64,000 bases of DNA from the NCBI RefSeq assembly GCF_030413595.1, contig NZ_CP129238.1, forward strand, positions 2,604,001-2,668,000, in the 5' to 3' direction. The position numbers and the translations under genes are program-made. A model generated the notes under the pieces. It did no database searches. It saw only the letters and a list, made by a program, of their open reading frames with translations, and was not told the origin of the DNA. The first letter of the stretch is position 1; every line of letters starts with the position of its first letter. Shown piece after piece: positions 45,871 to 54,831 of this stretch. Source of the stretch: Planococcus liqunii (lineage in GTDB: Bacteria > Bacillota > Bacilli > Bacillales_A > Planococcaceae).

Positions 45871-48218
45871 GGGGCAACCACCCCTTTCAACTTGATTTTC
45901 GGCATGGTTACTTCAGGTTCGCCATTTGCGGAATTGTTTTCAACGACGAATTTGATTTCTCCTTGCGGCGAGACGTAATTGCCAACAGCTTCTGTGATGT
46001 TTTGTTGGCTTCCGCTGATTTCTTCAGCTTTTCCTGTTTTTGCATTGAGTATGGAAACCGTCAGATTTTGTTTTGCCGCAGTGACCGCCAATTCCTGCCA
46101 CTCGGTTTTCTTCAAATCTACTGCATCCGTGACCGCATAGGTCAATTCGAATTTTCCTTTATCCATATAGAAAAGATAAGGGTCATCTGTCACATTTTCA
46201 AAATAGGACGATCCACTGACCTGGAGCTCAAACGTATCGGCATTCAAACTGACTTCCCCTGTCAAATTGACGTCCGGCTTGAATGGCTGGGCGATCAAGT
46301 GAACAGCCGAAACGGATGCGCGCTGGTCTTCCAGTGAAATTGGCACAATGGCATCATTTGTATAGGCGACCACATAAGGGGAACTTTCATTGTCCTTAAA
46401 CTGATTATACGCCATTGACAGAATGGTTTGCTTTCTTGCTTTTTTCAATTGTTCTTTATCGGCAATCGGCTGGTAGGCGAACGTTGAGCTGATCGGTGAA
46501 GCGGAAGGTAGAATATCCGACTGCACGGTCTGGTTCACTGCCAGCTGTTCGCCCGGTGCAAGATTCCCTAAAGCCATCAAGCGGGTACCGGTCCAAATCG
46601 ATACATCTTCAAGTGCGAATGGGAAATTGTTTTGGATAGTTCCTTTAATGGTCTTTTTCTCCACCGCCAATTGAATATCAAAGTTTCCGGTTTTTTCAAT
46701 ATACGATTGCCCGATGACGGAGCCGACGGACCAATAGCGCATATCGCGCAAAGTCATCGTATTCTGTGTAGCCTGTTGTTCCAGAATGGCAGATTGCTGC
46801 TGAGATCCTTCAGAGAACTGGGTATTCTGCCGATACGTCATCGTGGTTCCGGACGGAGCAGCAAAATGGTAATCGCCTCCCCGATTGGATAAGAGCGTAT
46901 TCATATAATAGCCGTTTAATCCGCTGTCCTGGTCGGCTTCAAAAAAGCCGGTCTGCTGAATCTGCGGGTTCGCGATACGGTCTTTCGCGCCGATCGCAAA
47001 AATGCCGATTGATGTGACTAAAGCGGCAACCGGAATGATGATCCAAGCGAGTTCGCGCTTGTCCCGCTTTTTCAAGACGATGTACAGAACGGGAATAATC
47101 AAGAGGATATATAACAAAATAATGCCCATGACCAAAGTTTTGGAAACCGCGAAGCTCTCAAAAAGCTCATTGACGTTCCCCACTTCATAAGACATAATTT
47201 CTTTCAGCGATTCGCCTTGCGTCATCATACTGTTTGCACCCGTGGTGAGCGGCAGCAGATTGGTCATCAATTGCACATATCCCTGCTGGGAACTGACCGT
47301 TTGGTCGCCTAGCGAAAACCCGGTTTGAATTAGGCTTCCAGCACCGATTTTCTGGCGCGCAGCCAACACTTTGCCGTCTTTTTCGAGGAGCGGATCCGCC
47401 CCTTCTTTAACTGTAGCGCTAAAGGCTGGAACCGGTTTAGCCAGCGGCTGGACTGCTGCTGAACCTTCTTCGCCAAGCTCCAGCGGCAAGTAGCTGCTGA
47501 GATTGCCCATCGATGCAGCGATGTTTTCAGTAGAGCCTACCACCACATGGCCGCCTTGCTGCACCCATTGAAGGACAGCTTGCTGAACCGCTTCCGGCAA
47601 ATCGCTGTAGGAAACTTCATCAATCAGCAAATAATCGAGTGTTTCCCATGCCATCGCTTCCGTCGGCAAGACAAACTGGTTCAGCTGATTCAAGTGGAAC
47701 ACTTGTGTAGACTCGCTGCCTGCCGGAGAAATCTGGTTCAGCGGCAGAAGCCGATCCGGGTTATCCGTCAACGTCCCGATAAACAGGGAATTTGGATAAA
47801 AAAAGCCCGGGCTTAAAGATTTCGAGCCTTTAAAATTGATGGCCTTTCCATTTTCCCATCCGCCTTCATACAAAAAGATGGTTTGAGTGGAGGGCCCACC
47901 CATGGAAACCATGTCGGATAATCCTGGAATGGCCACTTGAATGGTTTTGGTTTCTCCCTCCGCCAATTCCACTGGCACCGATAAACCGGCTCCGAGACTA
48001 TAAGTTTCGCTGTAGTTTATCACTAACTCGCCCGAGAAATCCGAACCGTTGTTTGTGATTGTAAAATGAACCGGCAATCCTTTTTCATACTTTACTTTGT
48101 TTTGCAGACCGGCGTCTGCTTTGATGGTTATTTCAGGTGCAGCCAGTGATGTCTGCGGCATAAAAAATAAAAACAGGACACACGCAAATGCAAAGAGTGC
48201 CAGCAGTCGTTTGAACAT
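45867..48218 (-). CDS. Large secreted/membrane protein of unknown function (operon gene 1)
   Basis: The 783-residue protein has a signal peptide (about 1-27, cleavage after SLA) followed by beta-rich extracytoplasmic sequence. A segment like the amidotransferase-type fold (DYLLIDEVSYSDLPEAV, WVQQGGHVVVGS) lies near 210-250. Two membrane helices lie at about 365-385 and 395-415, with a further beta-rich domain to the C-terminus. The frame is open to 48284. I start at ATG 48216-48218, where the signal peptide begins and GGGGG lies upstream. It is the first gene of the eight-gene operon. I do not recognise a named family. Confidence 0.78.
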   Translation of the reverse strand: MFKRLLALFAFACVLFLFFMPQTSLAAPEITIKADAGLQNKVKYEKGLPVHFTITNNGSDFSGELVINYSETYSLGAGLSVPVELAEGETKTIQVAIPGLSDMVSMGGPSTQTIFLYEGGWENGKAINFKGSKSLSPGFFYPNSLFIGTLTDNPDRLLPLNQISPAGSESTQVFHLNQLNQFVLPTEAMAWETLDYLLIDEVSYSDLPEAVQQAVLQWVQQGGHVVVGSTENIAASMGNLSSYLPLELGEEGSAAVQPLAKPVPAFSATVKEGADPLLEKDGKVLAARQKIGAGSLIQTGFSLGDQTVSSQQGYVQLMTNLLPLTTGANSMMTQGESLKEIMSYEVGNVNELFESFAVSKTLVMGIILLYILLIIPVLYIVLKKRDKRELAWIIIPVAALVTSIGIFAIGAKDRIANPQIQQTGFFEADQDSGLNGYYMNTLLSNRGGDYHFAAPSGTTMTYRQNTQFSEGSQQQSAILEQQATQNTMTLRDMRYWSVGSVIGQSYIEKTGNFDIQLAVEKKTIKGTIQNNFPFALEDVSIWTGTRLMALGNLAPGEQLAVNQTVQSDILPSASPISSTFAYQPIADKEQLKKARKQTILSMAYNQFKDNESSPYVVAYTNDAIVPISLEDQRASVSAVHLIAQPFKPDVNLTGEVSLNADTFELQVSGSSYFENVTDDPYLFYMDKGKFELTYAVTDAVDLKKTEWQELAVTAAKQNLTVSILNAKTGKAEEISGSQQNITEAVGNYVSPQGEIKFVVENNSANGEPEVTMPKIKLKGVVAP

Positions 48219-48285
48219 AATGAACCCCCTATTCTTCTCTCTATAAAGTAGTACGTTGTAAGGAGGAAATAGTTCCTTCCACACA

Positions 48286-48320
48286 GAAAAAAGAACGGAC
48301 AGCGCCAGGCTGCCCGTTCG
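48286..48320 (-). terminator. Terminator of dapH-dapL
   Basis: An 11-bp stem with one mismatch (about 48292-48302 with 48308-48318) is followed on the minus strand by T6. It separates the dap genes from the eight-gene operon, which therefore needs its own promoter. Confidence 0.78.
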
Positions 48321-49436
48321 TTAAATTGTTTTGAAAAAACGATGGATAAATTCCGGCAAAATATCGAGAACCGCTTCATCAGGATTGAGCTTGGCATGAT
48401 GCAAGCCATATTCCGAAGCGACCCCTGCCCAGAACATCAGGCCGGGAAGCTGCTCTGTAAAATATCCAAAGTCTTCGCCCGTCATGGCCGCTTCGCTTCG
48501 CACGGCTTTGACGCCTTCATCGCTTTCTGCAAATTGAAGAAACGTTTTCGCTAAGTCTTCATCGTTATTGACTTCCAAATAGCTGGAGCCGTAATCGATG
48601 GATACCCGGCAATTGTAGGCTTCTTCTACAGCCCGGCACATCGCTTCAATCCGCTTTTTCACTTTGAGCATCGATTCCAAATTCAACGTGCGGATGGTGC
48701 CCTCAAGACGCGCATGCTCCGCTATGATGTTTTGCACAGTTCCTGCGCTCAATTTTCCGACAGTCAATACAGCCGAATCCATCGGGTTCACATTGCGGCT
48801 GACAATGGTCTGCAGCTGCATTAAAAGCGAGGCTGCTGCCACTGCCATGTCTTCCGTCAAATGAGGATAAGCTGCGTGGCCGCCTTTGCCCTGCAAGTCG
48901 ATAAAGAGTTCAGACGTGTTGGCAAACAACAGCCCCGGTTTGGTGGCCACTGTCCCAGCGGGAAGTTCCGGCGCAATATGCAGTGCGAAAATCTGGTCTG
49001 GCAAAAAAGCCGGCTGATCGTGCTTCAGCCACTCACGGAAAGGGAGTGCACCGCCAGGCCCTTCTTCTGCCGGCTGGAACAGGATGACCACATCGTTTGC
49101 AATCGGCTCCTGGACCAATTGGGTCAAGAGGCCGAGCGCAACCGCCATATGAATATCATGTCCACAGGCATGCATAAACCCAGGGTGTTCTGACTGGAAC
49201 GGCAATTCCGTTTGTTCAGTTATGGGCAGTCCGTCAATGTCTGTCCGCCAACCGATGGTTTTAACGGAATCGGTGCCGTGCACTTTTACCGCAAGGCCTG
49301 TTTTCCACTCGACAATCTCCAGCCGTTCCTCAGGCAATGTACGCAAACATTCCTTCAAATACGCCTGTGTCTTCCATTCCTTAAAGCCGATTTCAGGAAT
49401 TGCATGCAATTCTCTTCTGATTTTCAGTAAATCCAT
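48321..49436 (-). CDS. dapL: N-acetyl-L,L-diaminopimelate deacetylase
   Basis: This M20-family metallohydrolase removes the acetyl group in the acetylated branch of lysine/meso-diaminopimelate synthesis, supplying peptidoglycan and lysine. The 372-residue protein has the metal-binding [11 protein letters not shown], the catalytic-type EEGPGG and later AMTGEDFG. I start at ATG 49434-49436 ([10 protein letters not shown]); the frame is open upstream but has no site there. It lies 13 nt after dapH, the gene for the preceding acetyltransferase, as in B. subtilis. Confidence 0.93.
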   Translation of the reverse strand: MDLLKIRRELHAIPEIGFKEWKTQAYLKECLRTLPEERLEIVEWKTGLAVKVHGTDSVKTIGWRTDIDGLPITEQTELPFQSEHPGFMHACGHDIHMAVALGLLTQLVQEPIANDVVILFQPAEEGPGGALPFREWLKHDQPAFLPDQIFALHIAPELPAGTVATKPGLLFANTSELFIDLQGKGGHAAYPHLTEDMAVAAASLLMQLQTIVSRNVNPMDSAVLTVGKLSAGTVQNIIAEHARLEGTIRTLNLESMLKVKKRIEAMCRAVEEAYNCRVSIDYGSSYLEVNNDEDLAKTFLQFAESDEGVKAVRSEAAMTGEDFGYFTEQLPGLMFWAGVASEYGLHHAKLNPDEAVLDILPEFIHRFFKTI

Positions 49437-49449
49437 CTGAAAGCCCCGC

Positions 49450-50163
49450 TTACAGCTGACGAAGTTCTTGCTTGATTTCGGTTTTTGCACGAGTTTTTTC
49501 GTCCATCAATTTCAAGACGCGTGCCGGAGTTCCGCCTACTACGGAGTTTTCTGGAACATCTTCGATGACAATAGCGCCAGCTGCTACAACCGCGCCTTTG
49601 CCGATCCGCACTCCTTCAAGAACGACAGCGTTGGCACCGATCATAACATCATCTTCAACGATTACCGGTGTCGCAGATGCAGGCTCGATAACGCCGGCCA
49701 ATACTGCACCAGCACCGATATGGCAATTTTTTCCTACAGTTGCGCGGCCGCCAAGGACAACGCCCATGTCAATCATTGTACCGTCGCCGATGACCGCGCC
49801 GATATTAATGACTGCGCCCATCATAATGATACAGTTATTGCCGATTTCCACGTTTTCACGGATAAATGCACCGGGTTCGATGCGGCTGTTGATGTTTTTC
49901 ATATCCAATAAAGGAATCGCAGAGTTTCTGCGGTCATTTTCAATCACTGAGTCTTCAATTACAGAAGCGTTCGCTTCCAATGCTTTTTGAACTGCAGCCC
50001 ATTCACCGAATACTACAGCGCTATTTCCTTCGCCAAAAACTTTCGATCCTTGGCCAAAATCAAGAGAAGCGACGCCTTCACCTTTTACATAAACTTTTAC
50101 CGGTGTTGATTTAGTCGCATTCTGTATGTACGAGATAATTTCATTTGCATCCATTTGCTTCAT
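49450..50163 (-). CDS. dapH: Tetrahydrodipicolinate N-acetyltransferase
   Basis: This left-handed beta-helix acetyltransferase makes N-acetyl-2-amino-6-oxopimelate in the diaminopimelate pathway. The 237-residue protein has the N-terminal [11 protein letters not shown] and a long hexapeptide-repeat region (about 90-215) with many I/V-G-x-x-x-x units, including [16 protein letters not shown]. The ATG at 50161-50163 follows AGAGG; a TTG lies one codon upstream. It is co-transcribed with dapL. Confidence 0.95.
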   Translation of the reverse strand: MKQMDANEIISYIQNATKSTPVKVYVKGEGVASLDFGQGSKVFGEGNSAVVFGEWAAVQKALEANASVIEDSVIENDRRNSAIPLLDMKNINSRIEPGAFIRENVEIGNNCIIMMGAVINIGAVIGDGTMIDMGVVLGGRATVGKNCHIGAGAVLAGVIEPASATPVIVEDDVMIGANAVVLEGVRIGKGAVVAAGAIVIEDVPENSVVGGTPARVLKLMDEKTRAKTEIKQELRQL

Positions 50164-50229
50164 CAATAAAAACCTCTTTCTATGGGTGATGCTGTAATTA
50201 TAGCGGATATAGTGTAAAAATTCAGCACT

Positions 50230-51105
50230 TTAGCTTAATAAAGCGGCATGTTTTTTGACAATATCGACAAATGCCTCAACCTGGCGCAGCTGAAACGACG
50301 ATTCATATCCGATCAGCCATGTATCGCGGGTCAATTCCAGCTCTTCTGCACTGCTTGATAAAGGAATCATATGGACGCCTTCGTTGCCCGTCAACGTGAT
50401 GGACGGCAAAATGGCATAGCCGATGCCGTTGACGGCCATTTGTTTGCAAGTTTCAATCTGATCGACGGTAATTTGCCGTTTCGGATTTGACGGAAAATGG
50501 CGCTGCCACCATTGCTGGATTTCTTCGTAATAATTGGAGTCGCTTTTAAACTGGATAAACGGGCGTTCCGTCATTTCCACTTTTTCCAGCGAATCGATTT
50601 CCTTGTCCACCAAATACAAGGTATCCCGGAACAGATGCATCTTCGGCCCTTTCCAATCGGTATGGCCCCGGACAATCCCAATATGGGCTTCTCCTTCATA
50701 AAGAGAGCGGGCAATTTCCGAGCTCCAGCCGGTAATGAGCTGAATTTTTGCTTCCGGATAAAGCGTAACAAAATCTTTCAGCACTTTGGGCAGCCAATTT
50801 TGGCCGATGATGGTGGCACAAGCGATTTTCAAGGTTCCATGGACTTTGGAGGTCAAGGTATGAAGCACTTCAAACACTTCTTCTTTTCGCTGGACCATTT
50901 CCTTCGAATACTCAATGACCAGTTCACCGGCTGGCGTCGGCGTCAGCCCTTTTTGAGAGCGGATGAACAATTGCTGTCCCCAATCTTTTTCAATCGATTG
51001 AAGCCGCTGGGAAAGCGCCGGCTGCGATAAAAAAAGGCGTTCTGCTGCTTTTCGCATATTCCCTTCTTCCGCAAGCACTTTCAGGATCAATTCTTCATTA
51101 GCCAT
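50230..51105 (-). CDS. ccpC: LysR-family regulator CcpC
   Basis: CcpC is a citrate-responsive LysR repressor of TCA-branch genes such as citB in Bacillus and Listeria. The 291-residue protein has the N-terminal winged HTH (NMRKAAERLFLSQPALSQRLQ in helix 2-3) and the effector domain with ITGWSSEIARSLYEG and VDQIETCKQMAVNGIGYAILPS. These match CcpC closely. The ATG follows AAAGGAG and overlaps the MFS stop region by 8 bases, so it is probably translated from the MFS message here. In B. subtilis ccpC sits next to ykuL (darB). Confidence 0.87.
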   Translation of the reverse strand: MANEELILKVLAEEGNMRKAAERLFLSQPALSQRLQSIEKDWGQQLFIRSQKGLTPTPAGELVIEYSKEMVQRKEEVFEVLHTLTSKVHGTLKIACATIIGQNWLPKVLKDFVTLYPEAKIQLITGWSSEIARSLYEGEAHIGIVRGHTDWKGPKMHLFRDTLYLVDKEIDSLEKVEMTERPFIQFKSDSNYYEEIQQWWQRHFPSNPKRQITVDQIETCKQMAVNGIGYAILPSITLTGNEGVHMIPLSSSAEELELTRDTWLIGYESSFQLRQVEAFVDIVKKHAALLS

Positions 51106-52573
51106 TGCTGCTCACTCCTTTTTTTCTTGGCAAGCCGAAAATCAGCACAAAACTGATGACAGCAAAAATGGCAGTCAAGCTATAGACGTTTTGAAGCGCC
51201 TGGGTCAGCCCTTCCTGCAAAAAGCTGAGCACGTCCAGAGGAAGCTGATTCCGGCTGTCTTCCGTCAGCATTCCATTGACTGAATTCAGCGTATAGTCCT
51301 TTTCATTGTCCTGGAAGTACTTCAATAAGCTCGAATTTAGAAGGCTGCCAAGCAGCGCTACGCCGATGGTGCTGCCCAAATTGCGCATGAACATATTGGA
51401 AGCTGTGGCCGTACCGCGCTGCTCATACGTAACCGCCGCCTGGATGGAAACGATAAAGGCAGTAGAAGTTAATCCCATGCCGACGCCAATCATGAAACTC
51501 GACATTGCGGCCCATAGCGGCCCAAATTCAGGGCGCATCGCAACAAAAAGCAAACTGCCAATTACGAGAAATATTCCGCCGGCGAGCGAAGTTCTGAAAT
51601 AGCCGATTTTGATCAGCAGCCGCCCTGAGAAAAAGGCGGCAATCGGCCAGCCGATCGACATGGCCGTCAGTGTAAATCCGGCGACGGTAGCTGGCTGTTC
51701 CATGACCCCTGTGACATAAGTCGGCAAATAGCTCGAAACGGATATTAAAATCATGCCAGTAAATAAAGAAACAAGATTGGCATACAAAATTGATTTGTTT
51801 TTCCAAATATCAAAAGGCATCATCGGGTCTTTCGCTTTCTTTTCAACCAGCACAAAAACCGCGAATACGACAACGGCACCGATTGAAAGTGAATAGGAAG
51901 GCACTGAATTCCACGCAAACCCTACTCCGCCTTCAACTAGCCAATAAAGAAAACTGGTCAGCGAAACCGTCAGCAAAAAAGCACCCAAGTAATCGATGGA
52001 CGGCTTCGTCTTTTTCTGCGGCTCCACCAGAAAAAGCAATACGCCTGCCAGGGCCAAGATGCCAAGGGGTATGTTCACCCAAAACACGTATTCCCAGCCG
52101 ATTGTCGCCACTAGAAATCCGCCGATTGCCGGACCGGTTACTGCCGAGATTCCCCAGACACTGGACAAATAGCCTTGGATTTTCCCGCGTTCTTCCGCTG
52201 TATAAATATCGCCGACAATGGTTGTGGCAATCGGCATGACTGCTCCTGCCCCGATGCCCTGGATAAAACGGTAAAAGATCAGCTGCTCCATGGAACTCGC
52301 CAGCCCGCACAAAAGGGAACCGATTAAAAATAGGATGATGCCGAACGCAAAAATCGGCTTGCGCCCAAATATGTCGGACAGCTTTCCGTACAGGAGCACC
52401 GTTACCGTACTCATCAGCAAATAAGCGGAAAACACCCAGCTGTATTTAGAAAATCCGCCAAGATCTGCAGAAATACTGGGCATTGCCGTGGAAACAATGG
52501 TTGCTTCCACGGCCCCGATAAACATAGCGAGCATGACCGAAGCCAGCACAAGCGGCCGGTTGGTTTTTTTCAT
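51098..52573 (-). CDS. MFS drug efflux transporter, DHA2 family (EmrB/QacA-like)
   Basis: The 491-residue protein has 14 predicted helices. Motif A is GKLSDIFGRKP, the motif-C-like segment is SAVTGPAIGGFL, and there is AVEATIVSTAMP in helix 1. I start at ATG 52571-52573, after GAAGG; the frame is open for 38 further codons upstream, across a terminator-like hairpin. It lies between darB and ccpC, an addition relative to B. subtilis. Its 3' end overlaps ccpC. Confidence 0.87.
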   Translation of the reverse strand: MKKTNRPLVLASVMLAMFIGAVEATIVSTAMPSISADLGGFSKYSWVFSAYLLMSTVTVLLYGKLSDIFGRKPIFAFGIILFLIGSLLCGLASSMEQLIFYRFIQGIGAGAVMPIATTIVGDIYTAEERGKIQGYLSSVWGISAVTGPAIGGFLVATIGWEYVFWVNIPLGILALAGVLLFLVEPQKKTKPSIDYLGAFLLTVSLTSFLYWLVEGGVGFAWNSVPSYSLSIGAVVVFAVFVLVEKKAKDPMMPFDIWKNKSILYANLVSLFTGMILISVSSYLPTYVTGVMEQPATVAGFTLTAMSIGWPIAAFFSGRLLIKIGYFRTSLAGGIFLVIGSLLFVAMRPEFGPLWAAMSSFMIGVGMGLTSTAFIVSIQAAVTYEQRGTATASNMFMRNLGSTIGVALLGSLLNSSLLKYFQDNEKDYTLNSVNGMLTEDSRNQLPLDVLSFLQEGLTQALQNVYSLTAIFAVISFVLIFGLPRKKGVSSNG

Positions 52574-52599
52574 TTTCGAACCTTCTTTCATTTGACAGA

Positions 52600-52627
52600 A
52601 AAAAGGCCTCACAATGAGACCTTTTTG
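52600..52627 (-). terminator. Terminator-like hairpin between darB and the MFS gene
   Basis: On the minus strand a stem of about 10 bp with one mismatch and a 3-nt loop is followed by T6. It ends only 26 nt before the MFS start codon. It can end darB transcription or act as an attenuator of MFS-ccpC. Confidence 0.7.
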
Positions 52628-52690
52628 TACGTTTGATTTGATCGTGCTTAGAATGGCAGCAAAGTTGCCTGCTGCAGGAAATTGCACTTA

Positions 52691-53134
52691 TTATTTTCTC
52701 AATTGATATATCTGTTTTTTTAGCTGCTTAAGTATGACGCGTCGTGTAAGTATCCCCATAAACATGGCGTCATCATCAATTACGCATAAAAAGTTCTGAT
52801 CGATCAACAAATCCAAAGCCCGCTGAAACCGTTCGGAAATATGAATCAATGGAAAATCCGTCTGCATAATATCTTCTACCCGAATTTCCGGCAAGCGTTC
52901 GTATTCAATGTGTTCCATCCCAAGAATGGCGTCCGTAATCCGCTGCGCATTAATCAAACCGCAAAAACGATATTTTGAATCCAATACTGGAATTGCAGAA
53001 TAACCTGTCTTTGTAAGTACCAGCAAGGCATGTTCTGCACTGTTGTTGATTTGGACATGTGCAACTTTTTCAGATGAAATTATATACTCTTCAATGGGGG
53101 TATCGAGAAAATCTCGGCTAGGTAATGAAATCAT
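52691..53134 (-). CDS. darB: c-di-AMP-binding CBS-domain protein DarB (CbpB/YkuL)
   Basis: This 147-residue cytosolic protein of two CBS domains binds c-di-AMP. In B. subtilis the apo form binds Rel and pyruvate carboxylase. The sequence EKVAHVQINNSAEHALLVLTKTGYSAIPVLD is split over CBS1, and VEDIMQTDFPLI and TRRVILKQL mark CBS2; it closely resembles DarB. ATG 53132-53134 follows AAAGGAG. The frame is open further upstream without support. Confidence 0.9.
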   Translation of the reverse strand: MISLPSRDFLDTPIEEYIISSEKVAHVQINNSAEHALLVLTKTGYSAIPVLDSKYRFCGLINAQRITDAILGMEHIEYERLPEIRVEDIMQTDFPLIHISERFQRALDLLIDQNFLCVIDDDAMFMGILTRRVILKQLKKQIYQLRK

Positions 53135-53235
53135 ATACTCTACTCCTTTTGCATCGTAAACGAGCCATCCTGTCTTCGGTAACATCATAACATAACCCGT
53201 TTGGCGAGACTATTTAATTGTATTTCTAATTCGCC

Positions 53236-54003
53236 TTAAAATGGAAATTTGTTTAGCCACTGTCCGCCGTCCAGCGTCACAATTTCACCATTCATATATG
53301 ATGCTTTGTCCGACATCATAAAGGCGGCCAGCTCTGCCACTTCTTCCGGCTTGCCTAAACGGCCAAGCGGAATCGATTCCAATGTTCGTTTTGCGGCTTT
53401 TTCCGATTCCCATAGTTTTTCAGCACCGCCGGTCCGTTCAATCGGCCCCGGAGCAATGCCGTTTACACGAATTCCGAATTGTGTGCCCCATTCCACTGCC
53501 AGTGTCCGCGTCAAAGACATGACTCCCGCTTTGGCGGCTGCCGAATGCGCTACCCCTGCGCCAGCGTTCCAGGCATAGGTGGCCAGCATATTAATGATGC
53601 TGCCTTTTATGCCGTGTTCAATCCAGTAGTTTCCGACGGCATGGGAACAGAAAAACGTGCCATTCAACACGATATCAATCACGGATTTCCAGCCGTTTGG
53701 CGATAATTTTTCAGCATGGACAATAAAGTTGCCTGCTGCATTGTTGACTAACCCGTCAATCCGGCCAAACTTTTCATGTGCAAAATTGACCATCGCTTTT
53801 GCATGTTCCGGCTCCCGGACATCCATTTGAAATACTTCAACAGAACCGTGCTGCGCATCAATCGTCCGAACTGCTGCATTCAGTTTTTCCATATCGCGTC
53901 CGGTAATGACGACGTTCGCCCCTTCAGCCGCAAACTTTTCAGCCATATGCAGCCCCATCCCGCTTGAGCCGCCTGTCACAATAATCGTTTTGTCTTTTAA
54001 CAT
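53236..54003 (-). CDS. fadH: 2,4-dienoyl-CoA reductase, SDR family
   Basis: This NADPH-dependent reductase helps beta-oxidation of unsaturated fatty acids. The 255-residue SDR has the nucleotide motif VTGGSSGMGLHMA, the NNAAGNF motif, and the catalytic region NMLATYAWNAG...HSAAAKAG. The usual Tyr of YxxxK is His, consistent with the dienoyl-CoA reductase branch. The C-terminus ends in WLNKFPF. Its position near ykyB matches ykuF of B. subtilis. ATG 54001-54003 follows AAGGGG. A cre-like box lies upstream. Confidence 0.87.
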   Translation of the reverse strand: MLKDKTIIVTGGSSGMGLHMAEKFAAEGANVVITGRDMEKLNAAVRTIDAQHGSVEVFQMDVREPEHAKAMVNFAHEKFGRIDGLVNNAAGNFIVHAEKLSPNGWKSVIDIVLNGTFFCSHAVGNYWIEHGIKGSIINMLATYAWNAGAGVAHSAAAKAGVMSLTRTLAVEWGTQFGIRVNGIAPGPIERTGGAEKLWESEKAAKRTLESIPLGRLGKPEEVAELAAFMMSDKASYMNGEIVTLDGGQWLNKFPF

Positions 54004-54113
54004 AACCAATTCCCCTTTCGGTAAATGCCTGTCGATTTTTCCTTTATGCTAAAACTTCAATTCGCACCGTTTAGCGGCGATCCAGTACCTACAGACTGAA
54101 TGGACCTTCACCA

Positions 54114-54128
54114 ATTAAAGCGCTTTCA
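54114..54128. promoter_or_regulatory. Candidate CcpA cre site
   Basis: ATTAAAGCGCTTTCA matches the cre consensus (WTGNAANCGNWNNCW) at all fixed positions but one, and is nearly palindromic. It lies about 110 bp upstream of fadH and 170 bp upstream of divergent ykyB. This intergenic region of 291 bases holds nothing else I can support except the ykyB promoter. Confidence 0.5.
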
Positions 54129-54220
54129 TTTAAAGCGGTGGAATTTCTTATAATCTGTCCCTTGAAATTGCAGTTGTCCCGCTTTCCAGGCAAAAATCTA
54201 GTAAAGCCGGCGGTCTTCCG

Positions 54221-54249
54221 TATACACTGCTGGTAAATTTTGATATGAT
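54221..54249 (+). promoter_or_regulatory. Putative promoter of ykyB
   Basis: TATACA (54221-54226) and TATGAT (54244-54249) are 17 bp apart, and the -10 is extended (TGATATGAT). The ykyB ATG is at 54295. Confidence 0.45.
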
Positions 54250-54294
54250 AAATAGGCATTATACATGAAATTTATGATAGAAGGGAATGACTCC

Positions 54295-54756
54295 ATGGCA
54301 TTTGATAAAACCGATTCCGATATTGCCCAGGCAATTTTCACTGTCAATCGGCATGCAAAAACCGCCCCAGACAACCAGTATTTATATGCACTAAAAAAAG
54401 AAGCGCTCGTGTTGATGATTACGCAAAAGCGTGCAGAAAAGATCGGCCTTCACTTCAGCAAAAACCCCCGGAAAAGCCAACAACAATCTTCAGTCCTCGT
54501 AAAATGCGGTAACTATTATTTTCATATGCTGCCGAAAAAAGAAGACTTTGAATGTCTTGAACATTTGGGCCAGCTGGATGAAACATACCGGAACCCGCCA
54601 AGCAGGATGAATTTGAAGACGGCAAAAGACATATTGAGCAATTTTACCGGGCTTCGTCCACAGAAAAAAGAAACCACAGCATCCCAGCTTACAAAATCCT
54701 ATAAACCGCGTCCAATTGACCGGTTTTACACGCCTAAAAAGTCTTATTTTGATTGA
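54295..54756 (+). CDS. ykyB: YkyB family protein
   Basis: The 153-residue basic cytosolic protein is recognisable by AIFTVNRHAKTAPDNQYLY, KIGLHFSKNPRKSQQQSSVLV and YYFHMLPKKEDFE. These are close to B. subtilis YkyB. No function is established that I know of. I start at ATG 54295, preceded by GAAGGG; a more distal ATG at 54265 lacks a site. It is monocistronic and ends at a strong terminator. Confidence 0.85.
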   Translation: MAFDKTDSDIAQAIFTVNRHAKTAPDNQYLYALKKEALVLMITQKRAEKIGLHFSKNPRKSQQQSSVLVKCGNYYFHMLPKKEDFECLEHLGQLDETYRNPPSRMNLKTAKDILSNFTGLRPQKKETTASQLTKSYKPRPIDRFYTPKKSYFD

Positions 54757-54763
54757 CGACTGG

Positions 54764-54797
54764 AACCGGAAGCCTCCTATGGCTTCCGGTTTTTTTT
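54764..54797 (+). terminator. Terminator of ykyB
   Basis: A perfect 11-bp stem (54764-54774 with 54781-54791) with 6-nt loop and T-run. Confidence 0.9.
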
Positions 54798-54831
54798 GTG
54801 CCTTTTGAAGTTCCCTGGTGTTAATGCAAAG

